Assembly: GCA_019359445.1 (NCBI GenBank)
Contig: JAHHHJ010000018.1
Location: 43,338-107,337 of the forward strand
Source of the DNA: Kastovskya adunca ATA6-11-RM4
GTDB taxonomy: Bacteria; Cyanobacteriota; Cyanobacteriia; Cyanobacteriales; Coleofasciculaceae
Reading direction: 5' to 3'
DNA length: 64,000 nucleotides
The notes under the pieces were generated by a model, which was given only the letters and a program-made list of their open reading frames with translations, had not been told where the DNA came from and did no database searches. Numbering within the stretch: position 1 is the first letter of the stretch; each line of letters starts with the position of its first letter. The position numbers were made by a program, and so were the translations under genes. Shown here in pieces: positions 1 through 8,235 of this stretch.

Positions 1-1
1 G

Positions 2-262
2 CGGATAGCTTTGCTAGCGCGAGGCTCAGAATCCAACTACAACGAGCCTGCCCACTGGGATTTTGCTCCCGGAGAAGGTAGCCTCCAAGGGTTAATTCTC
101 TCACTTCCCCAAGAGGACTTGCAGCTCAAGCCGGGGGATGTTCTCGTTGCCTTTGCCCAAGATGGCTCCCGCCGTTACTGGGGCCCTTATGTTGTGGGCG
201 AAACACCAGAGCCAGTTTGGGAACAACAAACAGGGCAATGGCGGCTTATTTTGCAGCAGTAG
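2..262 (+). CDS. C-terminal fragment of a hypothetical protein (cut by window edge)
   Basis: An open frame runs from the first bases of the window to a TAG stop, so this is the 3' end of a gene that begins upstream; the internal TTG at 11 need not be a start. About 86 residues are visible. They are moderately acidic, with a stretch around 'LKPGDVLVAFAQDGSRR' that looks like a small beta-rich domain and ends in 'WRLILQQ'. There is no membrane segment and no motif I recognise. Family and function cannot be assigned from this part alone. Confidence 0.55.
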   Translation, partial: RIALLARGSESNYNEPAHWDFAPGEGSLQGLILSLPQEDLQLKPGDVLVAFAQDGSRRYWGPYVVGETPEPVWEQQTGQWRLILQQ

Positions 263-369
263 ATTGGGGAAGTGAGATTAGACCTTCGCCATAACTTTTC
301 ATCTGGGAAGGCACATTGTGTCCTGCCCCAATACAACTTAGTGTGTACGCTTTTTGGTTGCTCGATGCC

Positions 370-1242
370 TTAATCTTGGGAAAAAGTATCTAACCAACTC
401 ACCAAGTCTTCCACTCCAGAAAAATCTAACAGCGCCTCTGCTAAGGCTTCCACTTGAGCCAAGGATAAGGCTTCAATTTGGGCTTGCAGTTCTGGCGCTA
501 CCGCCCCCACTCGACGATTGAGCTGACGGAGAACCAGTGCAACGCCCTCTTGTTTCCTCCCCTCTTGCTTCCCCTCTTGCTTCCCCTCCTCCAGTGCTTC
601 TTGGTAAACCCGCGTCTGCTTTAATTCACTCAAGCCAAACATTGCTGCAATCTCCTGCCGACTCAATTGCGGAAACTTATAAACCACAATGGTTTCAATT
701 AGCTCTATTATGGCTTCTTGAGACAGATGGGTTGGCTTTGTTTGCTGTACTCGTGCAAGCAACTGCTGGGCTTGTACCACTGTCTGCTCTTGTGGTTCGA
801 CGATTAACCGTACTAGTCCAACCTCCACCGATAATTCCTGAATGTCTCCTAGTTCATCGAGATAGATGCGTTGTACCTGAGGGCTATTGAGTAGGGCGCG
901 ATAGGGTTGGGTATCAGTAGGCTCTTGACTTCGCGTTGGGTAAATGGCAACGGCTTGCCAATCGACTATCTGAGGATTTTGTTGCAAAAACAGAAATGCC
1001 TCAGCAAATAATCGACGATAGAGTTGCTCATCTTTTTGAAATTGAACTTCGACAAAATAAATGATGGGATTGGGAGCATCTTGAGGTGGTAGGAAGACGC
1101 CATCAATCCGGAAGGCGGTTTGCTTGAGTTCCACGGAGCGAAAGACATAGCCTTGGGCTTGATTTTGAGATTGCCCAATTAGCTCAAAGAAGATGGTAGG
1201 CGCACTTTGAAAAAGTCGATAGAACAGGGAGTCGGTTTTCAC
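370..1242 (-). CDS. Rpn family recombination-promoting nuclease / putative transposase (DUF2887 type)
   Basis: This 290-residue protein opens with 'DSLFYRLFQSAPTIFFELIG', the usual start of cyanobacterial DUF2887/Rpn-like proteins. The N-terminal half carries the PD-(D/E)XK-like signature: a conserved Asp in 'FRIDGVF' (about residue 47) and 'YFVEVQFQKD' (about 61-70), where E-x-Q replaces E-x-K as is common in this group. The C-terminal third has short imperfect 'EGKQEG' repeats (about 220-234), a variable feature of the family. Rpn proteins are DNA endonucleases linked to RecA-independent recombination and are found in many copies in cyanobacteria. The gene stands alone. Family assignment is by motif; activity is inferred. 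Confidence 0.8.
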   Translation of the reverse strand: MKTDSLFYRLFQSAPTIFFELIGQSQNQAQGYVFRSVELKQTAFRIDGVFLPPQDAPNPIIYFVEVQFQKDEQLYRRLFAEAFLFLQQNPQIVDWQAVAIYPTRSQEPTDTQPYRALLNSPQVQRIYLDELGDIQELSVEVGLVRLIVEPQEQTVVQAQQLLARVQQTKPTHLSQEAIIELIETIVVYKFPQLSRQEIAAMFGLSELKQTRVYQEALEEGKQEGKQEGRKQEGVALVLRQLNRRVGAVAPELQAQIEALSLAQVEALAEALLDFSGVEDLVSWLDTFSQD

Positions 1243-1447
1243 AAAAAATCCCTATCGAGGGCTAGACGACTTTGATTCTAAGGCGTGAGGGATGATCGCG
1301 ATCGCGCTTTCAACAAAAAGAAGATTGAAGAGTGCGCTCGCGCTCTTCAAAAAGAAGCAGCCCCTCCGCTAGAAATGAAGCAGAAAGGCAGGATTTTTGC
1401 GCTTTAAGGAATATAAACTTTTACCCTAAACAAATTTCAGGCGTTCG

Positions 1448-2293
1448 TCACGCTATAGGAGAGGGGGTTGACGAGGCAGTAGATATCTGTTTTTCTATGC
1501 CTTCAATGCGCTCACTCATCAGGCTCAATACCTGCTGTAGGCTCTCACTCTGAGCGGCGATCGCCCCATTTTCCAGACTGCGCCCAACCGCAGAAACTCC
1601 ATTATTGCCATTCAAGTTAAGGAGATTCGGGTTTTCACGAATGATTTGCAACAGTCCCGGATCTAGTTCCAGCAGTTCCGGAATCTGGATAGTTCCGATG
1701 GGAAAGTTGGGGAATCTGATCTGGCTCAATGTTACTTGCGCGCCACCCATTGCGGTTGGGAGAGTATACGCCAATTGATCAAAGTCTAGGCGATTCGTAC
1801 CTCTGGGCGGATTTGCTGGAATACGGAAGCCATTTGGTAAGAAGGTTCCTCGCTGCTGAGGCGTCAACAGCAGGTTATAGGAAGTGGAACCAAAGGGGGC
1901 ACTTAAGGATGTAGTTAGATATCCCCGCAACTCAAAATTAGCATTTTCTACAATGCCGCGATCGCGCACATCAGGTTGCAGAATAAATAGTCCTGTATCT
2001 CCCGCACCAACTGTCACTTGATAGGTTCGATTTGTGGCGATCGCACTTATTGGATTCAAGAATTCATTAACGCCATTAATATCCCAAAAAGCTATCACGG
2101 GAAGACTGTTAAGATCAGGCGTTTGTGCTCTGAAATTCAGTCGCAAACTGACGGCACTATTCGTATTCAAGTTGCTGATGGACAAGAAATATCCCTGGAT
2201 AATCGTGCGACCTGCCCCTAAAATATCTGCCTCTGGTTGTACCAAAGCTTTTACCAACAGTTCATAGCTAGAAACAGTAGTGGAAATAGCCAT
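1448..2293 (-). CDS. hypothetical protein, beta-rich
   Basis: A 281-residue protein with no signal peptide or membrane segment. It starts 'MAISTTVSSYELLVKAL', is rich in Asn, Leu and Thr, and has alternating hydrophobic patterns that suggest beta structure over most of its length. The last 60 residues (from 'ISERIEG'-like sequence back to 'NPNLLNLNGNNGVSAVGR') are more helical. The start is preceded by a purine-rich run ('ggagaaaaaattc' on the coding strand). It is divergent from the DUF1350 gene across a 143-bp gap. I do not recognise the family; codon usage and length support a real gene. Confidence 0.6.
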   Translation of the reverse strand: MAISTTVSSYELLVKALVQPEADILGAGRTIIQGYFLSISNLNTNSAVSLRLNFRAQTPDLNSLPVIAFWDINGVNEFLNPISAIATNRTYQVTVGAGDTGLFILQPDVRDRGIVENANFELRGYLTTSLSAPFGSTSYNLLLTPQQRGTFLPNGFRIPANPPRGTNRLDFDQLAYTLPTAMGGAQVTLSQIRFPNFPIGTIQIPELLELDPGLLQIIRENPNLLNLNGNNGVSAVGRSLENGAIAAQSESLQQVLSLMSERIEGIEKQISTASSTPSPIA

Positions 2294-2436
2294 TGAATTT
2301 TTTCTCCTGTCACTTAGTTCGTTCTCCTTATAGTTTGCAAAATTTTATGGATGGAGACAGTACCCACGAGGGTGACTTTTCAAAGTTTCATTAGTGCCAA
2401 TATTTGACTATATCTTTAAGTACTGGAACTTATTAA

Positions 2437-3405
2437 ATGACTCCTAACAAAAGAATATTCAAATTTCAGCCCATGTTTCATAGTTGGGTCGCTATTCACC
2501 CCCAACCTAAAGGAATTATTCAGTTTATTGGTGGCGCTTTTTTTGGGAGTGTTCCGACCGTCTACTATCGCTATTTTCTCAATACTTTATTTGATGCAGG
2601 CTACACGATTATTGCCCTGCCTTTTCGCTTTACGATGCATCATTGGTCTGTGGCGCTTGATTTACTTGAAGAACATTATCGGGTTCGTCAAGAGATCATC
2701 AACCACATCACTGGATATGGCAATTCACAAGTCTACGACTATGAGATTTACCTCAAATCCTCTAACTATGTTTGGGTAGGACATAGTCTAGGATGCAAAT
2801 ATGTAATTTTGCTAGAAATCCTTAACGATGGCTTAGATAGAGTGAAAGCTTGCATGGAAGCGATCGCCGTTGATCCGGTTCAATATCAAGTCATTCAATC
2901 TGGCATCGAACGTCTATCGTTGCAATTGAGGCAAATCGAACAGGATATTCAGCAGTGGACAGGAAGATCAATAGATTTTGGTACACCTGGGATCGCCAAT
3001 GAAGCTTCATTGTTGATTGCTCCCGTGATTACAGACCTTAACGACGCTATTCCCATTCGCTCTTTGGCAAAGTCTTTTGCAAGTCTGGGTGTGCAAGTCT
3101 TTCCCACTATTGAACAAACTCATAAGTTAGTCTCTCGTAGCCAATCTTTTAACCTGATGGAGGTTATCCGTTTTCAAGATGACGATATTGCTAGGGAAAC
3201 TTGCGATCGCCTCCTCAAAGAGCAATCTATCCCAGCTCAAAATATCAGCGGTAAGCATCTAGAACCTGTGGGAATGCAGATGGGCAATTATGTTGCCGAC
3301 TTCAATCTACTCGACAAATTTTTTCAGCCAATTGATCGTCGTCAACTCGAAGCGACAACGCTGCAAACGTTAGATAGTTATCAGCGCTTACTCGTTCAGT
3401 GCTGA
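2437..3405 (+). CDS. DUF1350 family protein (alpha/beta-hydrolase-like)
   Basis: This 322-residue protein matches the cyanobacterial/plastid DUF1350 pattern: 'KGIIQFIGGAFFGSVPTVYYRYFL' near residues 27-50, the conserved 'GYTIIALPFRFTMHHW', and a nucleophile-elbow-like 'WVGHSLGCKYVILLE' (about 110-124) with G-H-S-L-G as in serine hydrolases. The second half has the family's 'PVITDLNDAIPI' block and a late His in 'EQTHKLV'. Substrate is unknown; a lipid-hydrolase-type activity would be inference. A Met at codon 13 is a possible alternative start. The gene appears monocistronic, with 206 bp to the next gene. Confidence 0.75.
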   Translation: MTPNKRIFKFQPMFHSWVAIHPQPKGIIQFIGGAFFGSVPTVYYRYFLNTLFDAGYTIIALPFRFTMHHWSVALDLLEEHYRVRQEIINHITGYGNSQVYDYEIYLKSSNYVWVGHSLGCKYVILLEILNDGLDRVKACMEAIAVDPVQYQVIQSGIERLSLQLRQIEQDIQQWTGRSIDFGTPGIANEASLLIAPVITDLNDAIPIRSLAKSFASLGVQVFPTIEQTHKLVSRSQSFNLMEVIRFQDDDIARETCDRLLKEQSIPAQNISGKHLEPVGMQMGNYVADFNLLDKFFQPIDRRQLEATTLQTLDSYQRLLVQC

Positions 3406-3611
3406 TTGACTCTGACGGGATTGCCCTCACCCCACATCCTGATCCCAAGGAATTGGAGGATGAGCCGCTTTGCTCTGGAACTTGCTAACCTTAGCCAAGT
3501 CAAGGAAATCGGCTCACTCAATAGGAGTAACTGTTACGTTTACGGCTAGATTAAACTAATTGTTGCGCTTTATTGAGTTTGCTGATCCGGAATGGGTAAA
3601 GCGGGAGTTGC

Positions 3612-5669
3612 ATGGACTTTAGGGTGAAGTACGCGGTAATGGATTGGTGGAAATCCTATGAGAAACAACCAGCGATCGCCTGGGGGTTTTCGGTTCTGTG
3701 GTTGCTACTAATCAGCGCTTTGGCTTTTTTGTGGAATTTGGGCAGCATCGGTTTGGTGGATGAGACGGAACCCTTGTTTGCTGAAGCTTCTCGTCAGATG
3801 TTAGAAACGGGTGACTGGATTACCCCTTACTTCAATGGGGAGACGCGGTTTGATAAACCCGCCTTGATCTACTGGACTCAGGCGATCGCCTACAAACTGA
3901 TTGGGGTTAATGAATGGGCTGTCAGACTCCCTTCGGCACTCGCGGCGATCGCGCTGATGGTTTTGGGGTTCTACACGCTGCGATATTTTGGCTTTACTCG
4001 TCCGGCTGCTGTTCAGTCAGATGATTCCAGCCGTCAACCTCTAAAAATCAGAGCGCGTCAGCGTCAATTGTGGCTCTCTGCTTGGCTGGGTTCTGCGATC
4101 ATCGCCTTCACCCCAGAAACGATTGTTTGGGCGCATACGGGTGTCTCCGATATGCTGCTAAGTGCTTGTATCGGCATGGCGCTGTTGTGCTTTTTTATCG
4201 GTTATGCCCAGAACGAGCCAGGGAGAGAAGACCTTCGCCCCATTTCCCATACCCCCATCCCCTCATCAGTTTGGTATCTGGCGTTTTACGTCCTATCTGC
4301 CCTCGCGGTTTTAACTAAAGGGCCAGTGGGAATTGTCCTACCTGTGCTGGTTGTGGGTGCGTTCCTGCTTTACCTGGGAAAGTTCTGGGAGGTTTTAAAG
4401 GAAACGCGACCAATACGGGGCGGCTTAATTTTTGTCGCGATCGCGTTGCCCTGGTACGTCCTAGTCACGTTGGCAAACCCGAAAACTTACATTGAGTCAT
4501 TTTTTGGGTATCACAACGTTGAGCGCTTTACCAACGTTGTCAACGGTCACTCCGCTCCCTGGTATTTCTACTTTCTCGTCGTGCTAGTTGGCTTTGCTCC
4601 TTGGTCGATTTATTTGCCGTTAGCGATCGCCCGCATCCGGTTTTGGCAACGCGAACGATGGCGTGCGGCTCCCCGCTCAACTCACCTAGGTCTATTTGCC
4701 CTATTTTGGTTTGGGGGCATTTTTGGCTTCTTCTCCATTGCCGTCACCAAACTCCCTAGCTATGTTCTTCCCCTAATGCCAGCCGCCGCAATTTTAGTCG
4801 CCCTGCTGTGGAGTGAGGAAATTTCTCGCGTAGGAGAAGCTAAGGGAGCGGGGGAGCGGGGGAGCGGGGGAGCGGGGAAGAACCTCTTACCCTTCATACT
4901 TCATCCTTCATCCTTCATACTTTCTCCCCGACTCAGGACTCAGGACTCAGCACTCCTAATCAGTGGCATTGTTAATGTGCTGTTTTTGTTCGCGGTGGCG
5001 GCGGCAAGTTTCTATATGCCTCGCTTAATTGGCCCCGATCCGGCTGCACCTAACTTAGTTGAGCAGGTGCAACAAATCGGGTTGCCCTGGCGTGGTGGCG
5101 TTATTTGGTCATTAACAGCGATCGCCGCTACAATTTGTTTGCTAAGGCGCTCGTGGTGGCGTTGGCTTTGGAGTGTCAACTTTGTCGGGTTTATTGCGTT
5201 TTTCATCTTTATGTTGACTCCGGCTTATTTCCTGATCGATACTCAACGTCAGCTCCCACTACGGCAACTGTCATTTAGCGCCGTTCAGGAGGCAAAACCA
5301 CGGGAAGAGCTAATTATGGTGGGCTTCAAAAAGCCCAGTGTCGTCTTTTACAGCCAGCGGTCGGTAATTTACCTCTCACCAGAAGGCGTATCAGAGTACA
5401 TCACCAGCACCAGTCAGCAAGAGAAAGAACCAACATCCTTCTTAATGTTGGGGCGTCCAAAAGATATAAGCCGCATCGGACTTCAGCCCAATCAATACCG
5501 AACTCTAGAGGTGGCTGGTGGTTATGAGTTGATCCGTGTCTTACCCCAGGAAGTTGTCGCCATCTATCCTAATGGGAAGCAAGGATTCCTAGATCCCGGC
5601 GAGGTTGAAGATGATCGGTCGAGGAAAAAAGCTAGCCCTGAAACTCCGAATTACTCAACCTCAACATGA
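3612..5669 (+). CDS. GT39-family membrane glycosyltransferase (ArnT/PMT-like)
   Basis: A 685-residue integral membrane protein with about a dozen hydrophobic segments. The first periplasmic-loop motif 'LVDETEPLFAEASRQML' (D50-E51) is the catalytic acidic pair typical of GT39/ArnT-like enzymes that use polyprenyl-phosphate sugars. 'FDKPALIYW' and 'KGPVGIVLP' also match the family. The C-terminal 170 residues contain TM helices and a soluble tail. Residues about 412-448 are an odd Gly/Ser/Pro-rich insert encoded by a repetitive stretch (see 4844-4955), which probably forms a tolerated loop. The start is ATG with GGGAG seven bases upstream; a second ATG nine codons in is possible. It likely acts at the plasma membrane in cell-surface glycosylation; the substrate is not evident. 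Confidence 0.85.
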   Translation: MDFRVKYAVMDWWKSYEKQPAIAWGFSVLWLLLISALAFLWNLGSIGLVDETEPLFAEASRQMLETGDWITPYFNGETRFDKPALIYWTQAIAYKLIGVNEWAVRLPSALAAIALMVLGFYTLRYFGFTRPAAVQSDDSSRQPLKIRARQRQLWLSAWLGSAIIAFTPETIVWAHTGVSDMLLSACIGMALLCFFIGYAQNEPGREDLRPISHTPIPSSVWYLAFYVLSALAVLTKGPVGIVLPVLVVGAFLLYLGKFWEVLKETRPIRGGLIFVAIALPWYVLVTLANPKTYIESFFGYHNVERFTNVVNGHSAPWYFYFLVVLVGFAPWSIYLPLAIARIRFWQRERWRAAPRSTHLGLFALFWFGGIFGFFSIAVTKLPSYVLPLMPAAAILVALLWSEEISRVGEAKGAGERGSGGAGKNLLPFILHPSSFILSPRLRTQDSALLISGIVNVLFLFAVAAASFYMPRLIGPDPAAPNLVEQVQQIGLPWRGGVIWSLTAIAATICLLRRSWWRWLWSVNFVGFIAFFIFMLTPAYFLIDTQRQLPLRQLSFSAVQEAKPREELIMVGFKKPSVVFYSQRSVIYLSPEGVSEYITSTSQQEKEPTSFLMLGRPKDISRIGLQPNQYRTLEVAGGYELIRVLPQEVVAIYPNGKQGFLDPGEVEDDRSRKKASPETPNYSTST
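4844..4955 (+). repeat. intergenic-type low-complexity repeat inserted in frame in a gene
   Basis: Four near-identical 'gggagcgg' units are followed by 'cttcatacttcatccttcat' repeats and three 'actcaggactcag'-like units. The same kind of short repeats appears in non-coding DNA elsewhere in the window (34643-34684 and 63779-63880). Here the whole block is in frame inside the GT39 gene and adds about 37 residues without breaking it. Confidence 0.8.
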
Positions 5670-5726
5670 CGTATTTCCTTCCAGTTCGGCTAGCTACAAT
5701 CAACGGTTACTTTGAGGTGAATTAGC

Positions 5727-6011
5727 ATGCTTGAGCTGATCTCTGTCCAGATGATGCCATTGTTTTATATGTCGCTGGTCGTTGTTACTGTAGCAGCGGT
5801 CAAAATGGGATTTGAGCTAGGTGAGCTATCCCCATGGGTGGCGCTGGCTATGTTCCTAGTCGGAAAATCCCTTCCCGTTGTTTTTCCCCAACAGCCAGAG
5901 TTACTCGGTCTCATGCTGAGTGGTTGGGCTTTCTCCCTCACCATTGGCATCCTAATTGGTTATGTGCCTAAATGGTTGATGACGCAGGTAATGCCTCTTC
6001 TCGGTATTTAA
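5727..6011 (+). CDS. small hypothetical membrane protein
   Basis: A 94-residue protein made almost entirely of three predicted membrane helices: about residues 8-25 ('MPLFYMSLVVVTVAAVKM'), 36-52 and 58-82. ATG is preceded by 'gaggtgaattagc', a good Shine-Dalgarno. It lies 57 bp after the glycosyltransferase on the same strand, so the two may be co-transcribed. I know no function for it. Its 3' end overlaps an open frame on the other strand. Confidence 0.6.
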   Translation: MLELISVQMMPLFYMSLVVVTVAAVKMGFELGELSPWVALAMFLVGKSLPVVFPQQPELLGLMLSGWAFSLTIGILIGYVPKWLMTQVMPLLGI

Positions 6012-6200
6012 ATTCTCAATTCCCCAAATGATGAAATCCCGTAAGGAGCGAGGATCGCCCGTGTTCTGTTCCGGGATGTTTTCGATAATTCGTTGTTCGC
6101 TCTGGGGACGGATATAGATGCGATAGGTGTGTTCGCGATCGCTGAGGGGATCAAACTGTACCAGGATGGCTACCTCATCGGTGGAGCCAACTGCTTCCAT
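5952..6200 (-). CDS. small hypothetical protein, possibly a fragment
   Basis: An 82-residue frame whose middle ('VAILVQFDPLSDREHTYRI', 'PRSLRDFIIWGIENLN') reads like a genuine folded, charged protein, while its last 16 residues overlap the convergent small membrane gene and look like read-through. It may be a short gene that lost its stop or a remnant. It lies beside a degenerate DUF4058 segment, so this stretch has been rearranged. No family recognised. Confidence 0.35.
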   Translation of the reverse strand: MEAVGSTDEVAILVQFDPLSDREHTYRIYIRPQSEQRIIENIPEQNTGDPRSLRDFIIWGIENLNTEKRHYLRHQPFRHITN

Positions 6201-6331
6201 CTCCTGAATATCTTGACCCGAACCTCTCTAGCAGGACGGGAAGTGGCTAAATAGCCGCACAGCCTTGCCCCCAGAACAGCCGTCCCCCTAGCGACTGCCT
6301 CATCTGGGTTAACCGAGTCATTGATTGTCCA

Positions 6332-6589
6332 GTTGAAATCGATCTGCTGAGGACGGGGAACTTTATGCCAATGGCAGAAGCAATTCGCTCAGACTACCGC
6401 ATTCTGGTCAGTCGGGCTAATCTCCGTCCCGAAGCTGAACTCTACCCGTTTAATGTGCGCGAATCAATTCCCCAATTCTTGCTTCCTTTGCAGCCACCAG
6501 ACCAAGAACCTGTTGTGACTCTATCTGAGGTCTTGAGACAAGTTTACCAGGAGGCAGCTATAGCCCTTGTTATTAATTATTCAGTGTAG
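6332..6589 (+). pseudogene. DUF4058 family protein, C-terminal remnant
   Basis: From 6332 the frame reads 'VEIDLLRTGNFMPMAEAIRS', then 'DYRILVSRANLRPEAELYPF' and 'EVLRQVYQEA', which is the C-terminal third of cyanobacterial DUF4058 proteins ('...LVEIDLLR.G...P', 'YRILVSR', '...L..L.Y..'). DUF4058 proteins are normally about 250 residues; the first two thirds are absent. Sequence upstream of 6332 stays in frame for a while but no longer resembles the family. The internal ATG at 6365 would give only 74 residues. Best read as a truncated remnant; function unknown. Confidence 0.65.
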
Positions 6590-6694
6590 CCTGTTCCACA
6601 ATCACAATAAGCTAGGATAATTATAATAAGCACTCTTTTATGGCAGAGCTATTATGCTCTAGATCATCCGAACTTTAGCCTTGTAACTTTGATA

Positions 6695-7516
6695 TTAGGT
6701 GTTCTGTTTCTGATAATTATCACCAATACTGATATCTGTTCCTGTAGCAATATTAATATTATACTTACTTTTTGGATGTTGCATACTTTGCACAATAAAA
6801 GAAATTACACTAGGGAGTGACCGTAAAGCATTTAAGATGATAGGCAAACCTGCAATTGCCCCTAGCCCTCCCCCTATAAAAGGTATGAGAGATGCAGTTT
6901 GCACAACAACGTAAAATAAGGGCAAACTAGTAATAACATTGAACAGATGATTTTCAAGCGTAAGAGATTCGGAAATAACATTTTTTTCTAAAAAGTTAAC
7001 TTCTTGATTGGGTTTGAATATAACTTCAAAGTCACTTGTTTTATTCCCGACTGTTAGAAAATCAATGCTTACAATTTGTCCTACTCCTAGTGTTTCAATT
7101 GTATAACGATACTCATTTATTCTATTCACGTCCTGATCTGGAATTACAGGCCCTACCTCATGTTTAGGAATAGTAGATATTTTGGGAAAAGTCGGATCGA
7201 TAGATGTTGTACCTTCTGCAAATACACATCTAAAAATCTGGTTTTTAACAATTATTTTTCCTGTATTTGCAATTTTTAAATTGAAGAAATAAAGAGTGTC
7301 AACTTCTGTGTTTTCATAATAAATCTTAAGTTTGTTTTTAAGCTCTTCTCTTGCTAATGTTAATGGAATTTCTATCTTTCTAGAGTACGTAATTTGTACT
7401 CTTCGACGCCTATCTCCTAAAATTTGTGATGCATAGGCAACAAGAATGCCGAACAAGAACGACAAAATTGCTCCAACAATGTTTCCTATAACTTCAGCAC
7501 TGAACAAAACTTCCAT
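6695..7516 (-). CDS. hypothetical membrane-anchored protein
   Basis: A 273-residue protein with an N-terminal membrane helix (about residues 7-30, 'VIGNIVGAILSFLFGILVAY') followed by basic 'GDRRRR'. A soluble domain of about 160 residues follows, then a second hydrophobic region (about 195-245) and a Lys/Asn-rich tail. Base composition is clearly more AT-rich than the neighbours and the gene contains no HIP1 site, which suggests recent acquisition. I do not recognise a family. It could be a membrane sensor or effector of a small accessory system, but nothing in the sequence shows that. Confidence 0.6.
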   Translation of the reverse strand: MEVLFSAEVIGNIVGAILSFLFGILVAYASQILGDRRRRVQITYSRKIEIPLTLAREELKNKLKIYYENTEVDTLYFFNLKIANTGKIIVKNQIFRCVFAEGTTSIDPTFPKISTIPKHEVGPVIPDQDVNRINEYRYTIETLGVGQIVSIDFLTVGNKTSDFEVIFKPNQEVNFLEKNVISESLTLENHLFNVITSLPLFYVVVQTASLIPFIGGGLGAIAGLPIILNALRSLPSVISFIVQSMQHPKSKYNINIATGTDISIGDNYQKQNT

Positions 7517-7674
7517 ATTTTCCGAAATCTGGCTTCAAATATCAAGAATAAGGCTCGTCGCCAATCCGCATTTTCCTAGCAAGGGGAGATGCTTAAATTA
7601 GCTCATTTCAAGAGTCAAGCCTAGTTTACCTATGAAAACACATTATCTTGTTGTGCGCTACACCATACTCACGT

Positions 7675-8015
7675 TAATAGCTGTAACAACTCAATCCGCA
7701 AGGCGTTCCTACCCACAAGTTAGTCTCGCCAGATTCACCCGTGCTAATCGTGATCGCATTCACTCGATTTGCCCCTAAGCCACTGTTGTGGACGTTGAAT
7801 TCATTAACTATCTTTCAGCCATTATCCTGACTCACCAGGCGAAATAACCCCAAATCTGTCCCAACCCACAAACTGCTGGCGTTGCCATCCCATGCCAAGG
7901 CTGTAATCGTTCGATTCTCAAGATTGGTTACAGACTCCAATTGTCGAACTTGCCCACATACAACCCAAATATTAGTCAATGAAAAAGCGATCGCTCTTTC
8001 TTCAGGAAAACCCAA
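7675..8015 (-). pseudogene. beta-propeller (two-component regulator propeller-like) fragment with in-frame stop
   Basis: The minus strand reads a propeller blade 'ITALAWDGNASSLWVGTDLG' ending 'LVSQDNG', then an in-frame TGA, and continues in the same frame 'KIVNEFNVHNSGLGANRVNA' to 'TNLWVGTPCGL' before a TAA at 7675. The two 'LWVGT' blades and the 'NSGLG.NRVNAI' linker are typical of Reg_prop/ligand-binding propellers. Blades normally have Trp where the TGA lies, so one G-to-A change (TGG to TGA) explains the break. Only about two blades remain; the parent gene would have had many more. Clear remnant, non-functional. Confidence 0.7.
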
Positions 8016-8030
8016 CAGAGCGATCGCTTT

Positions 8031-8234
8031 TCAATTTCCCGCCTCAATCCACTCCCGTCCGGCTTTTAATGCAGCTTCGGCACTAAAGTAAATCTTTTGC
8101 TCTCCAAATACAGCGCCACCAGCAGAGACGACTCGGAACTGCCAAACCTGAGTCTGACCCGTGTAAAACACGACCAAGATAAAGTTATGGATGCCGACAA
8201 CTGCATGAACGGTAGTTACGCTCATTACCATCAC
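8031..8234 (-). CDS. small conserved cyanobacterial hypothetical protein
   Basis: A 67-residue protein, 'MSVTTVHAVVGIHNFILVVF' after alternative upstream Met codons, ending '...EAALKAGREWIEAGN'. The pattern (beta strands, then 'FSAEAALKAGREWIE') matches a small family found in many cyanobacteria and probably forms a compact alpha/beta fold. Its first codon lies one base beyond the stop of the large hybrid kinase transcribed in the same direction, so the two are probably co-transcribed. Function unknown. Confidence 0.6.
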   Translation of the reverse strand: MMVMSVTTVHAVVGIHNFILVVFYTGQTQVWQFRVVSAGGAVFGEQKIYFSAEAALKAGREWIEAGN

Positions 8235-8235
8235 G

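Noticed and set aside
8031..8234. Part of the adjacent propeller pseudogene
   Set aside because: Different frame, different composition, and a coherent small-protein pattern of its own.
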